Shown: piece by piece, positions 12,345 to 22,821 of the stretch | Layout of the letters: the number at the start of each line of letters is the position of its first letter | Numbering within the stretch: position 1 is the first letter of the stretch | Source of the DNA: Glandiceps talaboti | Taxonomy: Eukaryota > Hemichordata > Enteropneusta > Spengelidae | Assembly: GCF_964340395.1 (NCBI RefSeq) | Contig: NC_135567.1 | Coordinates: forward strand, 4,529,899-4,577,398 | Reading direction: 5' to 3' | DNA length: 47,500 nucleotides | The notes under the pieces: generated by a model | Told to the model about the DNA's origin: nothing | The model's database searches: none | Seen by the model: only the letters and a program-made list of their open reading frames with translations | Position numbers and translations under genes: made by a program

Positions 12345-12452
12345 AACCATATCATGCACTTTTTTATATTTGATTACTTATATTGGATTTGCAACCAATG
12401 AACTGCATTTGGTGATTGGATCGAATAAGACGATACAGGAAGCAAAAAGCAA
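12345..12452. repeat. Rearranged fragment of the 2.23-kb unit at the array edge
   Basis: After 12344 the unit jumps to a scrambled order: a piece with ATCATGCACTTTTTTATATT, then the stretch from GAACTGCATTTGGTGATTGG to AGGAAGCAAAAAGC, seen in order at 5543-5600 in the first copy. The LINE frame begins immediately afterwards. Confidence 0.7.
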
Positions 12453-13145
12453 GTAACTTCATCTGCGAGAAACATTGGTGTCATATTTGATGACAATTAT
12501 ACATTTCAACAACACATAATTACCACCTGCCGCACCATTCACTTCCTCCTTCGTAAAATTGGACACATCAGGAAATACCTCTCTCAGGATTCTTGTGCCA
12601 CCCTCGTCCATGCTGTCATATCATCGAAGCTAGACTATTGTAATTCCTTACTATATGGTCTGCCTGACGTTCACTTACAGCGCTTACAACGTGCCCAAAA
12701 TACGGCAGCTAGGATTATTACGCGCACCAGGAAATTCGAACACATAACCCCTATTCTAAAACAACTTCATTGGCTTCCAGTATCTCATCGTATTGTTTTC
12801 AAACTTCTGCTCTTCACTTATAAAGCCCTAAATGGAATATCTCCACAATATCTCAAGAACTTAATTACACCTCGTTCTTCATTACGCACTCTTCGTTCAT
12901 CGGATAAATGCCTTCTGCATACACCCAAATGGAATCTGGTTTCCTATGGTCGCCGCTCCTTCTCTTCAGCAGCTCCTGAACTTTGGAACTCTCTACCCCT
13001 GGACATTAAAACCTCTCCCAATGTTAACATTTTCAAAAGGCGCTTGAAAACCCACATATTTCAGAGAGCCTTTTCATCTCCTTTATAACTCTAAGCGCCA
13101 CTGAACATTGTTTTCTTTGGATATTTGGCGCTATATAAATTTATT
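12453..13145 (+). mobile_element. CR1/L2-like non-LTR retrotransposon, 3' end
   Basis: A 5'-truncated LINE. Its frame, open without ATG from ~12453 to a stop at 13086-13088, encodes the post-palm part of the reverse transcriptase: NIGVIFD, KLDYCNSLLYGLP, LQRAQNTAARII, LHWLPVSHRI, SPQYL, and near the end FSSAAPELWNSLP and FKRRLKTHIF. These are signature blocks of CR1/L2-group LINEs. The tail has GGCGCTATATAAATTT followed by (GATA)n, the tandem 3' end usual for this group. The ~211-codon remnant has no stop, so insertion is probably fairly recent. Confidence 0.85.
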
Positions 13146-13325
13146 AGATAGATAGATAGAATCTGTCTCTGTCTGTCTGCTTGTCAATCTGTCTCTGTCT
13201 GTCTGCTTGTCAATCTGTCTGTTTGTGTCTGTGTCTGTCGGTCTGTCCTTGATATATATTTTTAAACACATAACAATCCATGTATGTATGTATGTATGTA
13301 TGTATGTATGTATGTATGTATGTGT
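13146..13325. repeat. Simple repeats (GATA)n, (TCTG)n, (TATG)n
   Basis: Short GATA units follow the LINE tail; CTGTCTGT-rich sequence lies at ~13163-13250; a clean run of TATG units lies at ~13279-13323. Confidence 0.85.
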
Positions 13326-13427
13326 GGGTGGATTAGTTTAAACAAATGTATATGCCAACACAAACCAACAAATAAAAATAACGATAACAAATAACAGCAA
13401 ATAACAAATCAAAATTTGCTTTTACAG

Positions 13428-13845
13428 CAAAGTTGAGGAACGAGAGAAGAGACTACGAACAACCATCAAAGACGTCCTGTACTGCGATGTTCACCAAACG
13501 AACCCCGTCGCTCCACAGACCCTGCCTCCATTCGACTGTGTCACATCAGCTTACTGTCTCAAATCCACGTGCAGAACGAAAGAACAATGGATACAGGCTC
13601 TACGCAATGTTGGATGTCTACTGAAAAATGGCGGGACGCTGGTACAACTAGCTCTGCCCCTACGGTATTATATCGTTGATGGTAAGAAGTATGATGGATT
13701 TGCTGCTGACAAGGACTTCTTTAAGTCAGCGATGGTCGATGCTGGATTTACTAATATTGACATACAATTTATGAATAATAGTGTTGACACGTCGACAGAA
13801 ATTGACTACGATTTTGCATTCTTTGCAAAAGCAACGAAAAAGTAA
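13428..13845 (+). CDS. NNMT/PNMT/INMT-family N-methyltransferase, terminal exon
   Basis: A 3' acceptor TTTTACAG ends at 13427, and a 139-codon frame runs to TAA at 13843-13845. It reads KVEEREKRLRTTIKDVLYCDVH, LPPFDCVTSAYCLKSTC, ALRNVGCLLKNGGTLV and YYIVDGKKYDGF, aligning with the C-terminal third of nicotinamide/phenylethanolamine/indolethylamine N-methyltransferases (vertebrate form: EKEEKLR...CDVH...LPPxDC...SLLKPGGHLV). The family moves a methyl group from S-adenosylmethionine to an amine or pyridine in the cytosol. The intron sits before EEREKRLR, as I recall for the last intron of the vertebrate three-exon genes, and enters in phase 2. The SAM-binding N-terminal exons were not found upstream, so the preceding intron must exceed 13 kb or the exon is an orphan. 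Substrate cannot be told from this part. Confidence 0.85.
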
Positions 13846-13896
13846 TATGCACGTGACTAGTAGTGAAGATATAATAAGAATAACAACAAAAATAGC

Positions 13897-13941
13897 ATCA
13901 CCACCACCACCACCACCACCACCACCACCACCACCACCACC

Positions 13942-13979
<38 letters not shown>

Positions 13980-13980
13980 T
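13897..13980. repeat. (CAC)n then (CAA)n microsatellite in the methyltransferase 3' UTR
   Basis: A run of CAC triplets switches directly to CAA triplets, about 50 bases after the stop codon. The poly-Pro/poly-Gln frames read from it are not genes. Confidence 0.9.
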
Positions 13981-14090
13981 ATAGTTATCAAGAACATGAC
14001 TACCACAAAACCAATTTAACAATAATGTAACAATACATAATTGTTTTCTTTGGAATCTTGTTCATGGAATTGAAGATTATGTCGATTAAG

Positions 14091-14096
14091 AATAAA
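14091..14096 (+). terminator. AATAAA polyadenylation signal candidate
   Basis: AATAAA 246 bases after the methyltransferase stop codon. A second AATAAA at 14251-14256 is an alternative. Confidence 0.5.
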
Positions 14097-14259
14097 CGGT
14101 GTGAAGAAACCGACTTTGTCTTTATGAATTGGATCTTAGATACAAATCTAAAATGATAATGTCTCGGCCAGCCCACAGGGAAAAGGACAAATAATCAATT
14201 TTTGTTCTGACGATTTACCAGATTTCTATTATTATTTTCTCTATATTTCAAATAAAGTT

Positions 14260-14604
14260 TTAATTATTGTTTTCCCCTCAGTTTTTTCCCCCCATTTCCT
14301 ACTTGTTATGAATGTCTTATCAAACTTTATAAGCTTTGCATTAATTAGCAGAATGCTAATCCGAGAACAAACTCACGTTCTAATTGCCCAATTAACACAT
14401 TGCATTGGAAGTGTAAACAACTACTGATCCGACTAATGGCAGTAAATGGAGAACTTTCCGTGTACTGCCAGTTTGACCTGCTGTGAACTCGCGGTGGTCA
14501 CGTAACCATGTAATAGTTGATGGAACTATTCCCCTAGAGAAATAGTCATTCTAATTTCCTATCATGTGACTGATTCTAGCGAATCATGCCACAGCATTAT
14601 CACT

Positions 14605-14605
<1 letters not shown>
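14260..14605. other. Intergenic stretch between methyltransferase and DUF4806 genes
   Basis: No exon or repeat recognised. It could contain the promoter or first exon of the downstream gene, but no TATA box or initiator stands out. Confidence 0.35.
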
Positions 14606-14607
<2 letters not shown>

Positions 14608-14698
<91 letters not shown>

Positions 14699-14699
14699 T
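14608..14699. repeat. (AT)n microsatellite
   Basis: About 90 bp of AT dinucleotide with one G substitution near its right end. Confidence 0.95.
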
Positions 14700-14951
14700 G
14701 AGAGTAGAAGAAACTCAGCATATATTTTTTTTCTGGTGATGGGCAATATATCCTCATGCGGGCTTCTCATTTTTTTCTTTACATTTTCTGAATAGTACAT
14801 GTAACAATACAATGTATACATTTGAGTCTATTCCAAATTATATAATATCTTATACAGGGGTTCAGCTGAATTAAGAAAGCCATACAGACAGCTTTCACGC
14901 CTGGTAGGGTATCTTATATGTATATATGTAATATTTTATGCACAAAGTTAT

Positions 14952-14987
14952 TGTTATTATTGTTATCATTATTATTATTATTATTAC

Positions 14988-15060
<73 letters not shown>
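14952..15060. repeat. (ATT)n microsatellite
   Basis: About 110 bp of TTA/ATT triplets with a few early interruptions. Poly-Leu and poly-Ile frames read from it are spurious. Confidence 0.95.
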
Positions 15061-15061
<1 letters not shown>

Positions 15062-15278
15062 CAAAGAGAATGCAGTTCAAATAGGAAGAAATTAAAAGAA
15101 CCAAAAATATCTCTGAATTATCATCGTTGGTATTGCAAAATTAAGAACTGGCTAGAAAATCAGACATCATGAAATGCTGCAGATATAACACAAAAAAATC
15201 AAGGGTGAAAATTTGCGTTTATTTAAGGATATGTGTGGTTGAAGAAATTTCACATTCCTTTGCATTTCAAACAGATCT

Positions 15279-15449
15279 GGAGGACTTTAACCCTTACAGT
15301 TCATATCCCGTATATATCCATTCCTAATTTTGAATGGAGGACTTTAACCCTTACAGTTCATATCCCGTATATATCCATTCCTAATTTTGAATGGAGGACT
15401 TTAACCCTTACAGTTCACATCCCGTATATATCCATTCCTAATTTTGAAT
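15279..15449. repeat. Three tandem copies of a 57-bp unit holding the MITE left end
   Basis: Units start at 15279, 15336 and 15393. Each contains TTAACCCTTACAGT, the TTAA target plus left terminus of the piggyBac-type MITE, so the left end is present three times. Confidence 0.9.
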
Positions 15450-15661
15450 TTCTCACCATTTTTATGCCTTACATGTTTTCATTTATTTCAAATTTCAATG
15501 GAAATATTGACTTTGGCAACTTTTATCCGGTCCAGTCTACAACTTTTGTTCAAATATTTTTTTGTAGGAGCAAATCCTATCAAGGATTTGCTCCAACAAA
15601 AATATTTGAACAAAAGTTGTAGTCCAGGATCAGCACCATAATCCAGCACTGTAAGGGTTAA
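15287..15661. mobile_element. piggyBac-type MITE with TTAA target duplication
   Basis: The ends are CCCTTACAGT (15291-15300) and ACTGTAAGGG (15648-15657), perfect 10-bp inverted repeats flanked by TTAA on both sides (15287-15290 and 15658-15661). TTAA duplication with CCCT...AGGG ends is the piggyBac signature. No transposase frame. Contains a triplicated left end and an internal foldback. It ends ~50 bp before an acceptor of the DUF4806 gene. Confidence 0.75.
15537..15622. repeat. Foldback inside the piggyBac-type MITE
   Basis: Two ~40-base arms meet near 15580 with almost no loop: CTACAACTTTTGTTCAAATA on the left is mirrored by TATTTGAACAAAAGTTGTAG on the right, with a few mismatches near the centre. 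Confidence 0.85.
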
Positions 15662-15709
15662 TATGTGCAAAGAGCATCATTACCTCATACTGATTTTTTT
15701 AATTTGCAG

Positions 15710-15955
15710 CGAAAAAACAAGGCCACCGGTACCTTCCTGGGGGAAAGGCAGCAGTGCCAACAGTAACAGCAATGGAAGGACTCCTTCACCAAGTCCTGGG
15801 TGTTCCCGGTCAATGCCTCCCCTCCCTCCAAGTTTTGGAAAAGAAAGAGCAAACTCGAACAAAGAGGTGACCAACAGTACCAGCAACATCTGCAATGGAA
15901 GGTCTCCACCACCAACTCCTGGGTCTTCCAGGTCACTGTCTCCCCTCCCTCCAAG
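15710..15955 (+). CDS. DUF4806 gene, proline/serine-rich exon
   Basis: Acceptor TTTTTTTAATTTGCAG precedes; donor AG|GTATGG follows. The exon encodes two copies of a repeat of form NGR-x-P-x-P-x-PG-x-SRS-x-x-PLPP-x-x-GKE, also visible in the DNA, so it grew by internal duplication. The donor falls inside the second repeat; the matching place in the first repeat reads AAGTTTTGG and lacks a good donor. If the donor is skipped, the frame reads on to a stop at 16023-16025, giving a short alternative protein. Confidence 0.75.
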
Positions 15956-18900
15956 GTATGGAAAGGAAAACAAAGCTAATAACATATATTGTCAGCAAGT
16001 CTTGAATGAAACTGCATCATTGTAGCAAACAAGTATCATGTGTGTGCACCATCTTTATGCTTGGCCACTTATGTCTGTATATTTGTCCATAATATTGTTA
16101 GTATTTCGCACACCCATAGGGATATTATATTTCTTTGATAGAGGTTTTAGACCAAGGTTATTTTTTCTAAGAGTGTAACACAGTCTGTCAATTTTGCATA
16201 CAGTTGAATGACTATTACTTGTATATGAACAGAAATGTCTTATGAAAAAAAAATCCTACAACTAAACAATTAAAAAACTTTCAATTGACAGGACTCTTGA
16301 TATGGATGAGAGGCTGAATGATGGTTTTGGACAAGATCAATATCCAACAGATTCAACAGAAAGGTAAGTAAGATTACAATTATTAGTTACATTTAATACT
16401 TACTATGTATAAATACTGCAACAATATGATGTTTATGCATTTAGGTGGTGGGTATCTTTTAGCTCAGTATAATAAAACTCCATCAATAATTTATCATTTC
16501 TCTTCTTCTTTTTTTTTTAATTTTTATTTATTTTCAGTACACAACACAAAAAGTACAGCACAAAGAAAAGAATACACATCACAGGAAAAGTAATCACCCT
16601 ACACTTCAAAAATATTATGAAAATTGTCCGATTTCTTCAAATGTTTTTGTAATTTATCAGTTGATATAGCTATTTGTTTTCGATATTGAAAATTTGTTTA
16701 ACATATAACCTAAAAACAGAAATATGAGGTAGCTTATCAGAATATTTACACCTAAATATAAAATATCGACCTAATAAGTAAAGAAATTTGTAAGTATGTC
16801 AGCATCTTTTTGGGGATCACCCAGAATACAATATATGGCATTGATAGGCAAATATTTTTTCGTTATCGAGTGAAACCATTCTTTTAGAGACTTCCAAAAT
16901 GAAGCAACATAACGACAATCCCAAAAGAAATGAAAATAATCTTCTTCAGTTTCTTTGCAAAATGAACACACAGAGGAACCAGTCAGCCCCCAAGAGAATA
17001 ACAACTTATTCACCGGCAAAATCTTCATTATCAATCGATATTGAAAACTACGCAGCTTAGTGCAAATTGTTATTTTGTATAACATTATAAATAAATTGTT
17101 CAAAGGAAAAATTTCATCTAATATGTCATGCCAATAGCAAACAATATGTACAGGGATATCATCTGGAGTTTGTGTGTACAAAAAATATTTGTATATATCT
17201 CTGTTAATTAGCCCCCCCTCGGACAAAGTCCGACGGGGGCTACTACGTTGGGTCCCGTCCGTCCGTGTGTGTGTGCGTGCGTGCTTCCGTCCATGTGCAG
17301 CCATATCTTTAATATGAATAAGGCAATTTCAACCAAACCAGGTACAAATGTCAGATACTATAGTCCGCATATGCACGTCACTTCATTTCACAATGGTCGC
17401 GACAACAGCGAAATGACAGCCATATTTGTCAGAAATATTCACATTTTGCCTATTAACACTTGAAGCCTAACAGATACAGACCCCATTCATATGTCTTCAC
17501 CCATTTTATCAATGATGACATTTCTAATGACACATTGACCTTTGACCTTGACCCTTATCTCCAAGGTCAAATAGCCATAGTATTGCCTAAGTACATATGC
17601 ATAAGGCAATTTCAACCAAACCATGCAGGTACAGATGTCAGATGCTGTAATCTGCATATGCACGTCACTTTATTTCACAATGGTCGCGACAACATCGAAA
17701 TGGCACCCATATTTTCGAGATGAAGCTACGATCAGACCAACTACAGAGAGATGCGCACAGCTTGAGGCTTAACAGATACAGACCCAGACCCCATTCATCT
17801 TTCTTCACCCATGTTATGAATGATGACCTTTCTAATGACACATTGAATTTTGACTTTGACCTTCATCTTCAACGTCAAAAAACCACAGACTTGTCCAAGT
17901 GTACGTGTACACATGTATATCGCTATGCAGATCTCATATTGTTATAGCAAACTTATTCTATCAATTATCTTTGCTCCTCTCTTTTAACACTCACACACAC
18001 ATATCATACTTGTGTTTTCTATACATCATTCCTCATGCATTACAATTTGCATGCAACTAAATTTCAAAGTACTCTAACATTTAAATCTGTAACTTTATTT
18101 CATGTTCAAACAATACCTTCCATTCCAATAGTAGCAACAAGATCCCTTCTTGCTACTACAGCAAATTGTTTTTGAGGGTGGCTATGTCTTTGACAAAGAC
18201 TTGTTTTCTCAAGCGTTAGGCACTTTCTATTACGAAAAACAGGTGTACATACCAATAATTTTCCACCATTGTCTCTTTTAAATAATTGTTTCCATGGTAA
18301 GGGTATAGCTGATATTAATTGATTATATTCAATTTGAGTACAAATAATGCCATAGATTCTAGAAAAATTCTCATATGAATACAGCTTCCCATCAGTGTCT
18401 AAAATATCATTGATAAAAACAACACCATTAGTCAAAAAATTCTTCCACAAAATAGGACTATCGTGAACTCTTATATAAGAATTGTTACAAATCAATTGAC
18501 AACAAATGTCTCTAAAGTTATTAACAGATGTATGATTATATTGCAGCCATGATAAAATAATTTCCTTTAAAAAAACTGAGTGGACACGGTTAAGGGTATT
18601 ATAGTCTTGGCTGTCAAGATTAGCATACTTTAAAAAGGGGTCTCCCATCTCATCAAGAATTGAGTTATACCATTTACTACAAAATAAACTATCATTTTTT
18701 ATAATTCTAAGGAACCATGAAGCTTTCAAAGATTTATTAAAAACTTCAAGGTTAGTCAGATTAAGACCGCCATTTTCGTACTCTTTATATATACTATTTC
18801 TCCTTATCCATTCTCGCTTACCTTCCCAAAGAAATTTAAAAACCAAGGAGTTGTAATCTTTAAAAAAATTAAGCGTTGGAGATGGAAGAGACAAACAAAT

Positions 18901-21900
18901 ATGTAAACTGTGAAATAACCAAAGATTTTATGAAAGACACTTTCTCGTATAGGGTTAGACCCCGGCCCTGCCATGGCTGCAATATTTTCCTCGCCTTTTC
19001 AAGCCGAGAGTAAAAATTTACATCGATTAAATGTGATAAATCAACAGGGATATGTACACCCAAGACATCTACTGCCCCATCAGTCCATTCTAGGGGATGT
19101 GTTGTATTTATTTTGAAATTACTATACTTTAATGAACCAACACGCAATACTTTACACTTTTTATAATTAGGCTTTAGCCCTGAGATCGAAGAAAACTTGT
19201 CTAGAATATCAATCAAAGCATTAAATGAACCAAGTGTAGGTTGAATAGGAAAATTAGTATCATAAGCATATTGAGAAATTTTATTCTCAACTGGTCCAGT
19301 AACCAACCCCTTACCATTTCTCTTTACAAATTTGCTATTGCAAAACTATCTGCCACATTACAGGGAGCTCTTGAGGCACAAACAAGGTCTGCAGCTGCAA
19401 AAAGGTTTAACATTAAGAAAAGATAATGAAAGACCAGACTAATTTCATCCTTTGTGTATTGTCCTGGCCCATCCCTTCATAAATCTGCTGCCTCAAGACT
19501 TTTATTTGGAGTTTTCAATGTAAAGAATATGACAGAACCCCACAGCCTCCAAGTGGCAGGCAGGCCAGATCGAAATTATTTTCACGAGTGAAGAAACCAC
19601 ATCACTCGTGAAAATAATTTCGATCTGGCCTGCCACTGCCCCCAAAACTGTGTCTGGGATTTTGTTTTACTGACCTGGTTGATAAGCTATGATAAAAACA
19701 AGTTTGTTTACATTGGGTGTCTGGACTTAAATGATGTACAGTAAAAACGGAGAGTGTAAACAAAAATCAGAGACACGGTTTTTTGGGCCTGGGCAGCATG
19801 AATTGAGTGGTATATGTTTCATTTTCAGGTGCTCTCTGTATTGTGTAAATAAAAGATGATAAGATATTCGACCACCTTTGATTTTCTCCCATTCACACTG
19901 ACCACTTTCACTTTTTAAATTAAACATATTCAATACAGAAGTGAATAGAGGAGATCCAAAGCTTCAAGATAATATATAGTTTATTGGGTATAACATGTTT
20001 TTATTTTCAACTGAACCATAACAGTCTGCAGTTCTTATTAGTTGTAGTCTACATGTATATCCTTAATAACCTTTAACAAGGCTAAGTGATCTTTTATGGC
20101 CGTAGATGATATAACCTGATATATTTTGATTAAGGTGGTGTAACTTAAAATATTTTCCTTGTAGAACTTTGAAAACAGTACTGCTGGTGCTCAGTGAGAT
20201 TAGGCAGCAGGTCAAGCAGAATACTCTGCTGCTAAAGTCCCTTAAGGTGAGGCAGCAGCAACAGGTCAATGTAGACATTGACATCAGTGAGGACTTCCGT
20301 CTTCCGATGGAATCAGAAGCCGATGTGACTGCTGTGGAGGAGACCCTCCAAGATAAAGAAAAATCAAAGCGACTAGTAAGTTGATGCATTTGAACATTTT
20401 GGATCATTTAGTTTTCAGGGATAATTTTCAGAAACAGATTTACAGCTTAAGTTAGAATGGAGATAAAAATATTAGATATTGCGTTACTGTCTTAATGCTC
20501 TTAATGCAAGAGCATAGGTTATTGAATGTATTAGCAGGGCAGAAATCAATCTGATTAAAATCCGATGTGGTGAAAGCGGCTAGATGTACTTATTTACCTC
20601 TATTCATCGTGTTGTGTCGTTTGTTTTGTTCGGAGTGATCGCCGCCTTCAAATCCCTAGTGATCCAGACTGGCTATCACTATAATTAAAGGACTCCTGAA
20701 TTCCTTTCAGAAGGTTTTTTAAGTGATATACTAGGTATGTATCTTGGTTAAGGGTTCCAGGTATTGTACTTAGGATCATTGTGCTTAACTTTAAGAAGAC
20801 TGCTTTCTGTGTTGTTGCCACATACTATGTGCATCTAAATTATTATCATGTAACCATTATTGGAATTCCCATAATTGGTGGAAGCCATGGTTCTTGGGCG
20901 TGGGATATCATAGAATTTTATCTGCACTGGCAAAAGTGTGTGTGGTATGTGTGCTTATCTGTCATACCAAGTAATGTAAATATTTCCCCTTTTATACCTG
21001 CTGTGCTTTGCAGTGTTTATCAAGTTAACTATAGATATCTTGCTTTGGTGGTAGGTGTATACTACGTTCACACTTAGGCAGTTAAACCGGTGTCGGGCCT
21101 ACTTAACTTTAAGTCAACTTAAACATTTCTAATGTGAACGCACTATGTCAGCCCAGGGCCGACTTAATTTAGTCCCAGACAAAGGGTGGGTTTAGGCCCG
21201 GTCTCAAACCGACTTAAAGTTAAGTCGACATAACATAAGTTGAGTGTGCATGGTTAACCTGACCTAAACCCAACTTAAAAGTCATTCCAAGTTGCTAAAG
21301 CAACCTCTTCCCACCAGACCCTGCTGCATTGTCAACTCGAAAGGGTGCGATTCACTGTTATGGTTGAAGGCACGTTCATGAACATCCACAAGGTTATGTG
21401 TTTGTTTCAACTGTTCTCCTCCTTTGTCGTTGATATCGCGCTCGTCTTGACCTGTTTAATGTAATCTGTCCGTCATTTTCTTCACTGAAGTTTCTGAATC
21501 TAGCGAAATGACCTGTTTAACAGAGTTCGACCTTCTTGAGTGTAAAAAGCGTAAAAATAAAAGAAAGAGAGAGAACAACCTTGCTTGTGGTTGTCCGACG
21601 GCCGCCATTACGTTGGAATGAGGGTGCTATGACTTTGGAATGTTAGGTCGGGTCAAACGCAAAAACCTTTCATGAATGTAAGTCGAGTCGTAACATTTTT
21701 TGGCTTATCAGGCTAATCCTTATGTCGGCCCTGGGCCACTTTTGGATTTGAGTGTGAACGTAGTCGTACTCTGGGTTTTTGTTTTTTACTTATACCTCGT
21801 TCACACTCAAAACCAAAGTGGCCCAGGGCCGACATAAGGATTAATCTGTTAAGCCAAAACAAATCACGGCTTGGAGTTAGTTCGGGTTCATACACGAAAG

Positions 21901-22483
21901 GTGGTAAGGCTTTTGATCCAAAGCCAAAGTGCCCTCACTCCACTCAAACCATCAAACAAGCCATATTCTCTCTCTTTCTACCATTCCTACATTTGTTGCT
22001 CAAGAAGGTTGAACTTTGTAAACCAGGGCCATTTTAATAAACTTAGAAACTCAAGTGAAGAAAATAATGAACAAATTATACAGAATAGATCAAGACGACC
22101 AGGGAGAACAGTCGAAAAGAACACATACTTAATATCGATGTTCATGAAAGTGCCCTTTGGAGTGGACAACACCGTAGGGTATGGTAGGAAGGGGTTACTT
22201 TAGGGACGTAGAAATTGAATGATACAGAATGGATTGTGTGCGTGTTCAGTGCTTCTATGCTGAAGTCAAACACCGAGGACGTCCTAAAGTCGGTTGAACC
22301 ATTCACATTCAAAATAGTTTATGTCGGCTTATCTTTTACCCCAGCCCTAAACCCCCCCCCCTCTTGTCTGGGACTAAATTAAGTATATATATTTATATAT
22401 ATAAAATTTTTGTTGATTTATATATTTATTTTTATAGCAGTACGGTGATAAAGAGGTCCATTCATTTATTCAAAAAATGCAAG

Positions 22484-22540
<57 letters not shown>

Positions 22541-22740
22541 CTCGGTGAGTATCAAACTGCTAAGACAGTGCTCTATACCGCAGTGGCAGAGCGTAATAGT
22601 TTTGGTAGTACTGGAACTCTTTCTTGGATGTAACTCGGAGTTTCACGCATGGTGCGATCATCAGACACTCTGAGTGTCTGATGATCGCACCATGCGTGAA
22701 ACTCCGAGTTACATCCAAGAAAGAGTTCCAGTACTACCAA

Positions 22741-22821
<81 letters not shown>

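Larger units (their letters stand above)
16505..19325 (-). mobile_element. L1/Tx1-like LINE, 5'-truncated, in an intron
   Basis: Antisense to the DUF4806 gene. It begins inside the reverse transcriptase palm at ~19325 and ends in an A-rich 3' tail (T-rich on the plus strand, 16505-16537). A 990-bp Helentron-like element splits it at 17207-18196. Frameshifts and the altered YADD box show it is dead. Confidence 0.8.

Noticed and set aside
13726-14022. 98-codon minus frame with poly-Cys/poly-Gly
   Set aside because: Antisense of the CAA/CAC microsatellite overlapping the real methyltransferase exon.
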